Part shown: positions 24,836 to 36,210 of the stretch, in pieces
Numbering within the stretch: the first letter of the stretch is position 1
How the letters are laid out: the number at the start of each line of letters is the position of its first letter
Source of the DNA: Lindgomyces ingoldianus
Lineage: Eukaryota > Ascomycota > Dothideomycetes > Pleosporales > Lindgomycetaceae
Direction: 5' to 3'
DNA length: 64,000 nt
Assembly (NCBI RefSeq): GCF_010093535.1
Contig: NW_022985210.1
Location: 6,079 to 70,078, forward strand
Notes under the pieces: generated by a model
What the model was told of the DNA's origin: nothing
Databases searched by the model: none
Seen by the model: the letters and a program-made list of their open reading frames with translations, nothing else
Program-made: the position numbers and the translations under genes

Positions 24836-25705
24836 TCATAAACTCCCTCTCTCCTTCCCCTGCCCATTCAGATCCGCCGGAATTTTTCTCCACAATTCCA
24901 CAAAAAACTCCCTTGTCTCCCAAATCGGCAAGACGGTCGATATGAAGCCAGAGCAGAAGACCCAGATGAACGACACCACCACACACCCAGTGAAAAATCC
25001 CTTGGAGAAAATATAATGACTAAAAAACATCAGCATCGAGGTTAGGAAATCCATAATGAAGGTAAGAATGAAAGAGACCCAGCAAGCAAGGATAAAGGCA
25101 CCGCGAAGTGACTTGCGGTCATCCGTGGCGCCGATTTCGATGCGCAGGGCTTTCTCTTCGGCTTGGACTGTTTGGAGGTGATCGTGGTCGGGTTTTGCAG
25201 GTATATTTGTTGTTTTCTATGGTGGAGCTTCCGTTGTCATTTTCTTCTCCTCTGCACTGCCCCAATCTCTTGCATGTTCAGACGCCGAAGGCATAGAATC
25301 CTAACCAAAAGGCCCTTGCCCCTCGACTGCAGTCGCATTAATTGCCCTCGTAATCTCCCAATTAAACTGTTCCGGCTTAACGAGCGAGACACACAAGCTG
25401 ACAATCAAGCCCGTATTGTCGCCGCGAGATTTCCGGCAAGGGTAGGATATTCAAGACCAGTAGTTGCAACTGTGACTTCCCCATAATAGTGTTTGGCGGT
25501 GGTAAGCCAGGCGATGAGGCCGGCAGCTAGCACGGTTAGACAGCCTGAGAGCGCACCGATGCAGGTTTGTCCGCGCCAGTTGATGGCGAAGGCGGTTGGA
25601 AAGACGGCGCCACCGATTAGGAGGCCCATTACCCTATTCGCCATGCCATGTTAGCTCCCTTGATCTATCTATCCGTCCCGAAAACAAGGAATCTCTAGCA
25701 ATACG

Positions 25706-25738
25706 AGGGAAGAGAAGAGAAGAGAAGAGAAGAGAAGG
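25706..25738. repeat. (AGAGA)n microsatellite in a DUR3 pseudogene intron
   Basis: About five to six tandem AGAGA/GAGAA units lie immediately 3' of the exon ending WLFLWVY on the minus strand. They probably lie in an intron or in pseudogene drift. Confidence 0.8.
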
Positions 25739-27568
25739 GTAAGATAAACCCACAAAAACAACCACCCCAAATTAATACTCGCCGCATTCCAAATACAAGC
25801 AAACACCACCATCGTGACCCCAAACACACAAATCATAACATGGCTCACAAAAATCAATTGCTTCGCCGTAGCTTTAGGTTGAATATACGCTTTATATACA
25901 TCAAACGTTAGCAGCGAACTCACCGCAATCAACTCCGCACTCGCGCAACTGGTAACAGCCATTAACAGCACAATAAGCAAAGCAACTGCTCCTCCCTGCC
26001 CAAGCAGCGTCGACGTGGCATATGCAGCTGTCAGTCCAGAGGAAGTCTCCGTAGGAGTGGGTGCATTGGGGTACGTTGGGAAGCGGGGATTATCCGTCAG
26101 CGCGGCAGCCGTGAGACCCATGGTTGTCGCGAAGCCGAAAAGGATAGCGAATCATGCTAGACCGCCTAAGATGTAGGCTTTCACGGCTGTTGTGGGGCGG
26201 GAAGCAACTGCGCGTTGCCAGTATGCTTGGTCGAGGAAAACGGTGCCGGAGCCAGAGCAGAGTTGAATGACGCCGAAGACGAGGCCGAAGTTAGATTTGA
26301 GGGTTAGGTAAGAGCCGTCTTCGTTTCCGGCGATGGGTCGCTGGGTTGTGGCTTTTTCGAGCAGGTCGTACATAGAGCCTGGGAAACCGATGAGGTCGTT
26401 TGTGGCGTAGGCGTTGAACATGAAGTAGAGCATTATTATCATTAGGATCAAAGTGTGGGAGTAATCACCTGACTTTGAGTCAGCTATAGTTGTCCATAAG
26501 GAGGGAGGGAGTTTCGTACAGAGGAATGTAGCATGAAGGCCGCCGAGGATAACGTATGCGCAAACACCTACCTTGTTGAGCTATGTTGGACATGACAATG
26601 GGTTGTATTGCTGACAGGTTAGAATTAGAAAAATTGCTGCATAAATATTCATCTCCGCGAAACTTGTCACCACCGTACTTCCACCTAAAAGCAACTGACT
26701 CCCAACCAAAATATTCGTCAAAAACGCAAAAAGCATGAAAACTCTATGTGCAAAACGGCCATATCCAGCATAGATAATTTCCAGGAAAGTATGACACCTT
26801 GGCGCATTCTGCTTGACCTTACACGCCAAGATCGAGAACATAAGAATCTGGACTGTTGCTCCCGCGGCGTACCAAAATAGGCCTGCTACGCCGTAAGTGT
26901 AGGCCACTGTGGAGGACTGAAGGAGAGTCGCTGCCCTGTCCATGCAGACACAATGCCAGAGGCAATGAGACCAGGCCTTACAGATCGTGAGGCCGTGTTA
27001 AATTCTTCGGACTGCTTGGTCGAGCACATTGTACAGCCACGCGTCAAAAGTTTGGTTCGCGAAGCGACGCGTCAGTGCACCACGCCGTCAAATCCTTCAT
27101 GAAATTACTGGAAATGAAAGAAGACATAAAGAGTTAACCCCTGCTCAGCGCTTGCAAATTATCGCGCAGTCTTAAGCTAGTTGTAGGTTGTCAGAGCTGG
27201 CAACTAAGTTTCGCGTCACACCTAAATGTATACGCGACACATTGCGACAATAGAAACTCCACTAAACCGTAGACAACCTACTTTGCTTAGGGCAGCCTAG
27301 TAAGCTGTTAGCTTAGGACTGTTGTTAGCTATTTTGCTAGGCTTACAAACGTCTAAAAATTAAGTACAAGGACCTTATCTATAAATTAGGTCTTCTTAAC
27401 ATCTCTAAGAGCACTACCTACCGCGCTCTAAAGCATAAAGGCATTAGATTATTTAGGTGCAAGCGACAACCTCTAATAAACAGAGAAACAGCTTAATTAA
27501 GACTACAGTTTAAGCGCTAGTACCAAAACTTTAACTAGGGGCGCACTACTATGCGGTTTTTAGATAAA

Positions 27569-28331
27569 TGTTACGGTCTATGGTTGGACCAGCGTAACTC
27601 CACCGGCAGTGCTCCACAATCTAGCCGGGTTGGGACAGGGCTCGCTTAAGAACCAATCGGAGGACGCGGAGGCAGCGCAGCTGCCTGCGATTGCGGAAGA
27701 ATGCGTCGTCTAGTGAGGAAGCAGGCCGCGAATCCAGGGAGCTTAAGGGAGCTTAAGGGAGCTCGCAGGAGCCTCCTTAGCAAACTCCTATAAACTCCCG
27801 CCAGCTCCCCTTAGCGCATTAGGCACATGTATATAGTTCCTACATTAAACAACCTTTAAAAGGTGTATTTAATATTTAGTTTATTCTTTACATTGTAAGG
27901 CCGGGATGGCGCTTACGTGTAAGGCCGAGATGGTGCTTACGTACGACGGGTATATATACTATTCTGTACGCAATAATTAACGTTGGTTGATTATTCGCAC
28001 CTTTTGGTTGTATTAGCGTAGTGGTACAGAGCTCTGTCCTTACATACATAAACTAAGTAGCATTTAGCTTTCTAAAGAGCTATAATACTATTTATATATC
28101 TTACACTATATATACCTCTAACCCTGTCTATTAGGACTGTTTAACCCTAGCCTCCCTACTGCTGCACATAGGGCAAACTATAATCTAGTCACTCTACCTC
28201 CCTCTATTAGCCTATTAGCCTGTACGTAGGACTGTACACCCTACTAGATTGGCCCCTACCTCCTGTCCTACTCCCCCCCCCCTTAGGAATACTATAAGAC
28301 CTAAGTGCTTCTTAAAGTAAAAATTATAACA
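27569..28331 (+). repeat. Gypsy-1 5' LTR, containing a nested solo LTR
   Basis: It runs TGTTACGG...ATAACA. It equals the 3' LTR once the 151-bp insert and its 5-bp duplication are removed (607 versus 606 bp). The half before the insert is little mutated; the half after it is heavily mutated. Confidence 0.93.
27894..28044. mobile_element. 151-bp solo LTR nested in the Gypsy-1 5' LTR
   Basis: It begins TGTAAGGCCGGGATGG, ends TGTCCTTACA, and is flanked by TACAT at 27889-27893 and 28045-28049. The 3' LTR of Gypsy-1 provides the empty site. The first 48 bp are a tandem duplication of a 24-bp unit (TGTAAGGCCGGGATGGCGCT-TACG). A TATATATA box is present near 27950. Confidence 0.9.
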
Positions 28332-31300
28332 TTAAACACTACCCCCTCTAAAAAGTATAGATACCTTACAACATAATTTAGATTCTAATATAGCCTACAC
28401 TGCGCTATTAAGATCTACAGAAGTTCCTACCTAAAGCAAAGCTGTTCTAGCAGAATAGGTTAACATAATTTAGAACAACATTAGAGAACTCTAGCAGATT
28501 AGCAATAAAGTAGGTAAGCTTCTAAAACTTAAGTAAAAAATTACTAACCTTTACTAAGAGATAATAAAATTATAAAACTTTTTTAAACTTTTAAGCCTTT
28601 AGAAAGCAACTAACTAAGCCTATTAAATACATAAACTATAAGTAAAGCTAGCAAAAATCTAAAACATCTTAATAAAGAAAGTAAGTATTATAGCTAAAAA
28701 GACTTTAAAACTAGCTCTTTTAAAGCCTTTTAAAAGATTATTAAAAGACTTTTAACTATTTTTTATAAAATGTTACCTCTATATATAATATAATAAAAGA
28801 GCATTTTAGACTAACACAGAAATAATATTCTAGATAGAACTACACTTAAAAGGCCTTCTTATAATTTAGTTCTAACTCTACGCAGATAACTAGATAAACT
28901 TTAGGGTAAACAGTAAAGCGCTTACCTTTAAAACTAAAAAAATACTTAGTAGCATTAAAAACTTTAAAAAAGCCCTAACAGCTATTTATAAGACTTTAGA
29001 TAAAAAAAAAATTACAGCTAATAAGCTAAACACTATAAAATAAAAAAACAACTTAGTTTAAAATTATACAGCACACTTTAAAGAACAACTAGCTATCTGT
29101 AGATAGATAGATTAAAAAGCTCTCTGCTGCATGTTTTATAATAGACTAAGTAAAATAGTAAAAAATAAGTTTATGTATAGTAATAAGCTAACTACTCTTA
29201 AAAATTTTATTATATAAGCAACAACCTATAACAACTGCTATAAAGAGTGTAAAAAAGAAAAGAAATAAAAAGAAACTTTTTAAAAACTAGAATTTATTTT
29301 TAAGAAAAAAAAGCTTTTATAATATAATAAAAAACTAATAAACCTTAGTTACATAAAGTATATATAAAGCCCCCTTTTTAAGAAAAGCTAAGTTCTAGGA
29401 CGCAATAAGCTGCTTTTAACAAAAGAACAATAAAAGTAGCTAGAGAACAAGGCCTGCCTAAACTATAAAAAAGTAAGACATTTCTGCTAAAACTGCCTAG
29501 ACTTTTAGAAGGGGGAGAATAAAAATACTACTATAATAATAAAAGCTATTACTGCTAAATACAGCCTTATAGACAAAGAAATATTAGAAAGATTAAATAA
29601 TAGACTTTACTAGTAATGCAAAGGTAACTATTTTTTAAATAACTATCTTAAAGCATACTAGAAAGTAGTTATTTAAAATTTTAGTAGCTTTAATATAGTG
29701 TTGCAAGACCTTATAATCTTTAAAGAATATAAAAAAGAAACTTAGATCTAAGGATATATTATAAATATCTAAAAAAAAGAAAAACAGTTTCCCCTTTAAG
29801 ACTAAACCCCTAGCACTTTAGTAAGGAAGCTTTTTTAATAGTTTTAGGAATGCAAATACTAGAAATGCAGTCTATAACATAACTACTTAAGTTATTACAT
29901 AGTTATGCTTTACTAGATAAATATTAGCAATAACTACCTTACATTTAATATTATACAATGTATAGCTAAAGTTAAATACAACATTATAAATAAATAAAAA
30001 TAATAGTAGTTTTTTATAAAAATCTAAGACTAAAAACTAAAAGAACTAGGTAAACTTGCTAGGTTTAAAGTCCTAAAGCTAGTACCTAAGAAGCCTAAAA
30101 CACTACTTCTAAGCCTTGCAATTAGCAAAAAAGCTTTAGTAATGCAATAAAGTTATAGTTAGTGCACACTCTGTAAAAACAAGAACTATAGCACTAATAA
30201 CTACTAATAGAAAGAGCACCTAATCTAGATAGTACAGACACAGAAGTACTTACAGTAGACTTAGGAGAGCCCTTTTAACATATTACATAGACCTAATAAT
30301 TATCTATACCCTTAGTACTAGTGCACGCAACAGTATTGCATTAAGCATTAGGATAATAAGCATAGAACAGGCTAGTAGCCTACATAAGAAAAGAACTACA
30401 ACAGTTGCCTATAGTAAGGAACAGCCTTAGCCTGTAAAACTACAAACTATTACACCTACTAAATAGCGCCCCTACACAAGTAAGAGGGATAGGCAGCATG
30501 TAAAAAATAAAACAACTGCAGGTTCTACTATTTTTAGTAAAAGGCAGTAAAAAAAGAAAACTACCTAATGTTATATTACTTAGTTAAAGATTATAAATGT
30601 AAAGCAGCTAACTGCTATAATTAAAAACATTAAATTTATAAAAAATAAAAAAATAAGTTTAATAATAACTTATAAAACATTAACTTATATCCTCTTTCTA
30701 ATAAAAAAGTTAAACATAACATATTAGCAGTAATTATAGTAGGATAAGGGGCAGGACACAGCCTTACAACCACCTTTATATATAAAGGGTGGCCTAGACT
30801 AGCCCTTATAGACAGCAGATGTACCTTTACTGCTATAGACAAGGATTAGGTAGACAAATAAGGCATACTATTCTGCATAAAAAAGAACTTATTTAAGGTA
30901 ACCCTTACTAACACATTATTAATTAAATATAGTAGAGGATAAATTAACCTAAAAACTTATAAAAAAAACTTTAAGACTTCTAACATAAAAGATTAGAGGT
31001 TTATAAACATACTTAAGCTAGGGGGTAAATATAATGTAATCCTAGGCTATAACTAGCTTAGAACATATAACTCTGTAATTAATTAGAAAACTATAACTAT
31101 AAAAACCTCTAATAACTACGCACACATAACCTAGTTAGCATGCTATAATAATTAATACTTAGTCTATAAACAAGCAAAATAGAGTAGTAGTTACTACTCT
31201 AAAAAAAGAAAACCTTAGAGATTCCTTTACTAGAAGCTAAAAGCCTAAGTAATAAAAATAATAAAAAAAAAACTTAAGAAAGTCTCTTATAAAAAAATTA

Positions 31301-32404
31301 AAAAAAATAAGAACATAAAATAAATTAGTGTTATCTAAGTCTAAGAAAAAGGCTACATCCTGCCTAAATATAAAGACTATAAGGACATGTTTAAGACACT
31401 AGAGGATCCTAGAGAACTACTACTACACTAGCCTTAAAATTATGCTATTAACTTAATAAAAGAACTTAACCTAAAAACTTATAAGCTCTGTTCTTTAACA
31501 AAGACATAAAAAAAAGCCTTATAAGAATACATTAATAAGATGTTAGTGTAAGGCTATATTAAAAAAAGCTATAGCCTAGTAGCCTTAGCTATAGTTTTTA
31601 TAAAAAAAAAAAAAGAAAAAATCTAAGTCTATTAGGACTATAAAACTCTAAATAATAATATAATCTAAAATTAGTTTTCTCTACTAATTATATAAGACAT
31701 TATAAACTAATTAAAAGGAACCTAGTATTTTACAAAGTTTAACATATAAGACAGATTTAACAAGATAAGAATATAGAAGGGAGATAAGTAGCTTATAGCG
31801 TTTAGAACTTTATAGAGACTTTATAAACTACTAGTAATGCTGTTTAGCCTAATAAATGCCCTAGTAATGTTCTAGTAAATTATTAACACAGCCCTTAATC
31901 TATATCTTAATGTCTTTACATTAGTGTATTTAGATGACGTTCTTATCTATTTAAAAGATACCCTAGAAGACTATGTACAGAAGGTACAAAAAGTTTTAAA
32001 ACAGCTTAGAAAGTACAGACTCTACCTATAGCTCTCTAAATATAAATTCTATGTTACTAAAACAGAATACTTAGAATTTATAATTAATAAAGAAAAAATA
32101 AAAATTAATTTAGCTAAAGTACAAAAAGTACTTAAGTAGCTAAAACTTATTAGCAGAGCTTGCTCTGCTTATTATATTCGGGTTTGCAGAACAAAAAGTT
32201 GAGCAGAATCTCCTCTTTTGGACGCGCTAGTTAGTCAGAATTTCTTCGGATAAACCCCGGTAACGCTGTTTCTCTGTCACCTTATGTGTTTCTTATATTC
32301 TTTTTTAAAAAAAATGTATACCTAATGTAAGTGCACCTTTATGCTAATTTGCATGCAGTTTGCTCTAGCATGCGTTGTGTAAAACATGTTTAAATTATGG
32401 TTAG

Positions 32405-33244
32405 NNNNNNNNNNNNNNNNNNNNNNNNNNNNNNNNNNNNNNNNNNNNNNNNNNNNNNNNNNNNNNNNNNNNNNNNNNNNNNNNNNNNNNNNNNNNNNNN
32501 NNNNNNNNNNNNNNNNNNNNNNNNNNNNNNNNNNNNNNNNNNNNNNNNNNNNNNNNNNNNNNNNNNNNNNNNNNNNNNNNNNNNNNNNNNNNNNNNNNNN
32601 NNNNNNNNNNNNNNNNNNNNNNNNNNNNNNNNNNNNNNNNNNNNNNNNNNNNNNNNNNNNNNNNNNNNNNNNNNNNNNNNNNNNNNNNNNNNNNNNNNNN
32701 NNNNNNNNNNNNNNNNNNNNNNNNNNNNNNNNNNNNNNNNNNNNNNNNNNNNNNNNNNNNNNNNNNNNNNNNNNNNNNNNNNNNNNNNNNNNNNNNNNNN
32801 NNNNNNNNNNNNNNNNNNNNNNNNNNNNNNNNNNNNNNNNNNNNNNNNNNNNNNNNNNNNNNNNNNNNNNNNNNNNNNNNNNNNNNNNNNNNNNNNNNNN
32901 NNNNNNNNNNNNNNNNNNNNNNNNNNNNNNNNNNNNNNNNNNNNNNNNNNNNNNNNNNNNNNNNNNNNNNNNNNNNNNNNNNNNNNNNNNNNNNNNNNNN
33001 NNNNNNNNNNNNNNNNNNNNNNNNNNNNNNNNNNNNNNNNNNNNNNNNNNNNNNNNNNNNNNNNNNNNNNNNNNNNNNNNNNNNNNNNNNNNNNNNNNNN
33101 NNNNNNNNNNNNNNNNNNNNNNNNNNNNNNNNNNNNNNNNNNNNNNNNNNNNNNNNNNNNNNNNNNNNNNNNNNNNNNNNNNNNNNNNNNNNNNNNNNNN
33201 NNNNNNNNNNNNNNNNNNNNNNNNNNNNNNNNNNNNNNNNNNNN
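32405..33244. other. Assembly gap (840 N)
   Basis: The gap is a run of N. The right flank is TTGCAGCATTTTGCAATATTTTGCAAC, a TTGCA-rich near-tandem sequence, so a collapsed short tandem repeat is a plausible cause. Confidence 1.
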
Positions 33245-33480
33245 TTGCAGCATTTTGCAATATTTTGCAACAAATTGCAGCATGTTGCAAGCTGGTCGCG
33301 CATAGGGCTAGTGAGCGAGGGACTCGGACCGGAAAAACAAAGCCGAGCAACACGAGCAGAGTAGACAAAAAAAAAATATTTAATTAATTAATACAATTAA
33401 TCATCATCCTATACATTATATCTAAAACCTATTATTTATCTTAAGAAGCCTAGAAATAGTGCTTTAATCTAACAGCTTCT
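33245..33480 (+). repeat. Dispersed repeat, other copy at 4085-4330 (inverted)
   Basis: It is homologous to the complement of 4085-4330. This copy keeps more ancestral bases (GACTCGGACCGG, GCCGAGCAACACGAG) where the other has TTAGATCAG and GCTAAGCAACACAAG, so the differences are RIP-type. Confidence 0.75.
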
Positions 33481-33732
33481 TTGCCTTCTTTCTATTACTA
33501 CGCGCCCTAAACTTATTTTAAGCTGTTAAGCGCAGGCCTTTTTTAATGTAGCTGCCTTATTAGCTGCTTAAAGCTTAGTAATTTCCTATTACGCTAACAC
33601 TAGCTTATGTGCAATTATTACTGCTCTTTGTAAGGCTTTATTTCTAGAGGCATTACTCTCCTAGAACTCTCTCTATACGTAGAGCTACTTGCAACACAAC
33701 TAACATCTACTAGGGATTACTGCCTACTGCTG

Positions 33733-33902
33733 TAATCTACTGTAGTTTACTATAATTTACTATAGTTTGCTGCAATTTGCTGTAGTTTACTACAATTTGC
33801 TACAATTTACTATAATTTACTATAGTTTACTGCAATTTGCTATAGTTTACTATAGTTTACTGCAATTTACTATAGTCTACTATAATTTGCTATAATTTAC
33901 TT
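33733..33902. repeat. 10-bp minisatellite, consensus TTTRCTRYAR
   Basis: There are about 17 head-to-tail units such as TTTACTATAG, TTTGCTGCAA and TTTACTACAA. Differences between units are almost all transitions (G/A, C/T), consistent with RIP of an originally GC-richer TTTGCTGCAG-like unit. Confidence 0.85.
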
Positions 33903-35144
33903 TATGCATTTCTTAACACTGCTAGGTAATCTCTTACTAACACCTCTAAGCATTAGCCTATTATATTTAAATAGTAGTTAAAGAAGCTAAACTAGTAGTT
34001 TTATAAGTAAAATAGCTTGTTAAAGTATTACATGTACTACATTAATCTTTACAGCAATAGAGAGGCAAAGACAGAGGTAGAGGCAGCGCTAAAGCTCCCT
34101 AGCACTTTAAGAAATTCCTATAGAAGTAATAAACTATATAAGCTACAGCTTTATAACTAGGGCTTTAATACTAAAATAATTAAATTAAAGATATTAAGTA
34201 GCAGTATTAAGTGTAGTGTAGTAGTATTAGGCAGTAAAAGAAACAGGTGCAACACTAAAAAACATAAGGTGTAAAAAAAAAAAAGACTATTATAAAATTA
34301 AAAACATGTTAAAAGCTAAGGCTAGAACATGTTTTTTTAATTATAGCTAATAATTAACTAATTTTTAAATAACTATTAAATAAGCTTTATGCTAGCTAGC
34401 ATTTATAATTAGCAAGTACGTGTAAGGCAAAGAGAGTTACATAGTGTATACATTACGCAGGAGGGGTAGCAGGTAACTAGTGTTAATTGTTCTTCTTTTT
34501 CTAAGTTTATGCAAAGAAAAGGAATATTTATATATTTATATGTGCAACTATAACATAAGCCTATAACACATAACACTTAACAGCATATCTAAATACTTTT
34601 ATTTAGACAATAACTAATCTTAAATTTATATAAACCTTTAGTTTTTAAAAAAGAAATTTTACTAACTTAATTAAAGCTAAAAATTAGCTAGCTATTATTT
34701 ACTTTTAAGTATTACTTTACTTATAAGTATACTTTATAATAAGTAATTTAGTTATGTATAAAGTTTTTAGCTTAGCGCCTATATACTTTTTTAAAAAGTA
34801 AAATAACCTATATTAAATAGCTATAAAAAGTATAATAAGTAAAAAAGTATATAAATAGTAATAATTTTACTATCTTTATAGTATTATAAAAAATAAAGTA
34901 AGTTATTAGTAAAGCTTACTATACTTAATATATTTAAGTTTATAAACTATAAAGTTAAGTAAAATCTTTTTTAAAACATACTAACTAGTTAGTTATAATT
35001 TTTTTATTAGTTTATATATTTTTTATATATATATTTTTTTACAAAAAAGTATACTTAATATAAGTACACTTTAATATTAATTTATATGTAGTTACTTTAG
35101 TATATGTTATATAAAACATATTTAAATTATAGTTAGCTATATTT

Positions 35145-35759
35145 TGTTATAATCCTTACTCCGGTGAAATAGTATTTTTAGGAGTACTTCGGCCTGTGGT
35201 TTTTTAGCGAGGGGGGTAGGACTTAGCTTAATCGAGTGTACAGTTCGTCGAGCAGAGTATGGGTTTCAGCGGAGTAGAGAAGGCAGGTTGTGGTTTAACC
35301 TAGCAGCTGTATAGGGAGCTGGTAAACCTGATCCGTGGGGATAGGAATGGAGGTATATATAGTGCAAGATATACAAGTTAGCAGTGTCCTCTTTATAAAG
35401 GTTTTAATGCTTCTTGTTTATTAAATAGTTAAGGGTAGATAATAAACTAAACAGTAATCACAACCTTCTAACTATGGTCGTGATCAAGACTATATACATG
35501 GGTTTTGCATGCGTTTGCATGCGTTGCAGGTGTTGCATGCACCACCTGTAACGGCCTGCAACACCTGCACTGCCTGCAATGCCTAAGTCCTCATTGGATG
35601 ATGCACTCCGCCAGGCTTTTGTCTAAAAGCCGGAGCCATTCCTCATCCGTCCTGTCACGTGATCCGCTCAGCGCGGGGCTAAGCGTTTTCCATCCGACGT
35701 CGTTCGGGCTGTGTGGGACAGCCAGTTGGGTCATTACGGTCTGACTGTTGGCTGTAACA
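35145..35759. mobile_element. 615-bp solo LTR, TSD TATTT
   Basis: It begins TGTTATAATCC, ends TTGGCTGTAACA, and is flanked by TATTT at 35140-35144 and 35760-35764. It is much less RIP-mutated than its surroundings (it keeps GTCACGTGATCC, CATCCGACGTCG), so it is either young or single-copy here. No sister LTR is in the window. Confidence 0.88.
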
Positions 35760-35917
35760 TATTTATTCTATATTTTTTAGCTATATTAGTGTGTTAGAGA
35801 TTAGTATTAGCTATGCTTAGTTATAGGCTATAATTATTTACATGCTATAGTTAAATATTATTATTATATGTCTATTACCTGTCTAATACTAATTTGCTAA
35901 GCATTATGCTACAACTA

Positions 35918-36210
35918 TGTAACAGCGCAGGCAAGACAATAGGTCTAAATGCAGTAAGAATCTACTTAAAGGAATATAGAAGTGTGTGGGGACTTAGAAC
36001 CTAGGAATGCTATTAACACCTATAGGCCTTATATAGAGGATATTAGAAAACTACTAAGCTAGCGAAGAGAAGAGGTGCAACTAAATACTTAAAAAAATAA
36101 AAGTAACTATAAAAAACAGAGTTAAGTTATAGTTAAAGCTAATATAAAAACTTATTAAATAAGTTTTAAGCAACTTAAGATATAATAATTTATAAAAATT
36201 ATTAGTTATA
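35918..36210 (-). mobile_element. Heavily RIP-mutated solo LTR of the Gypsy-2 family, TSD AACTA
   Basis: On the minus strand this aligns end to end with the 297-bp Gypsy-2 LTR, although most YCR sites are changed. The flanks AACTA at 35913-35917 and 36211-36215 are a perfect duplication. No internal sequence follows, so it is a solo LTR. Confidence 0.88.

Noticed and set aside
32322..33387. Long open frames of about 300-350 codons across the N run
   Set aside because: They are artefacts of translating 840 N; only the few flanking codons are real sequence.
33733..33902. Regular short repeats that might suggest a CRISPR-like array
   Set aside because: The units are contiguous 10-mers without spacers, in a fungal transposon region; this is a minisatellite.
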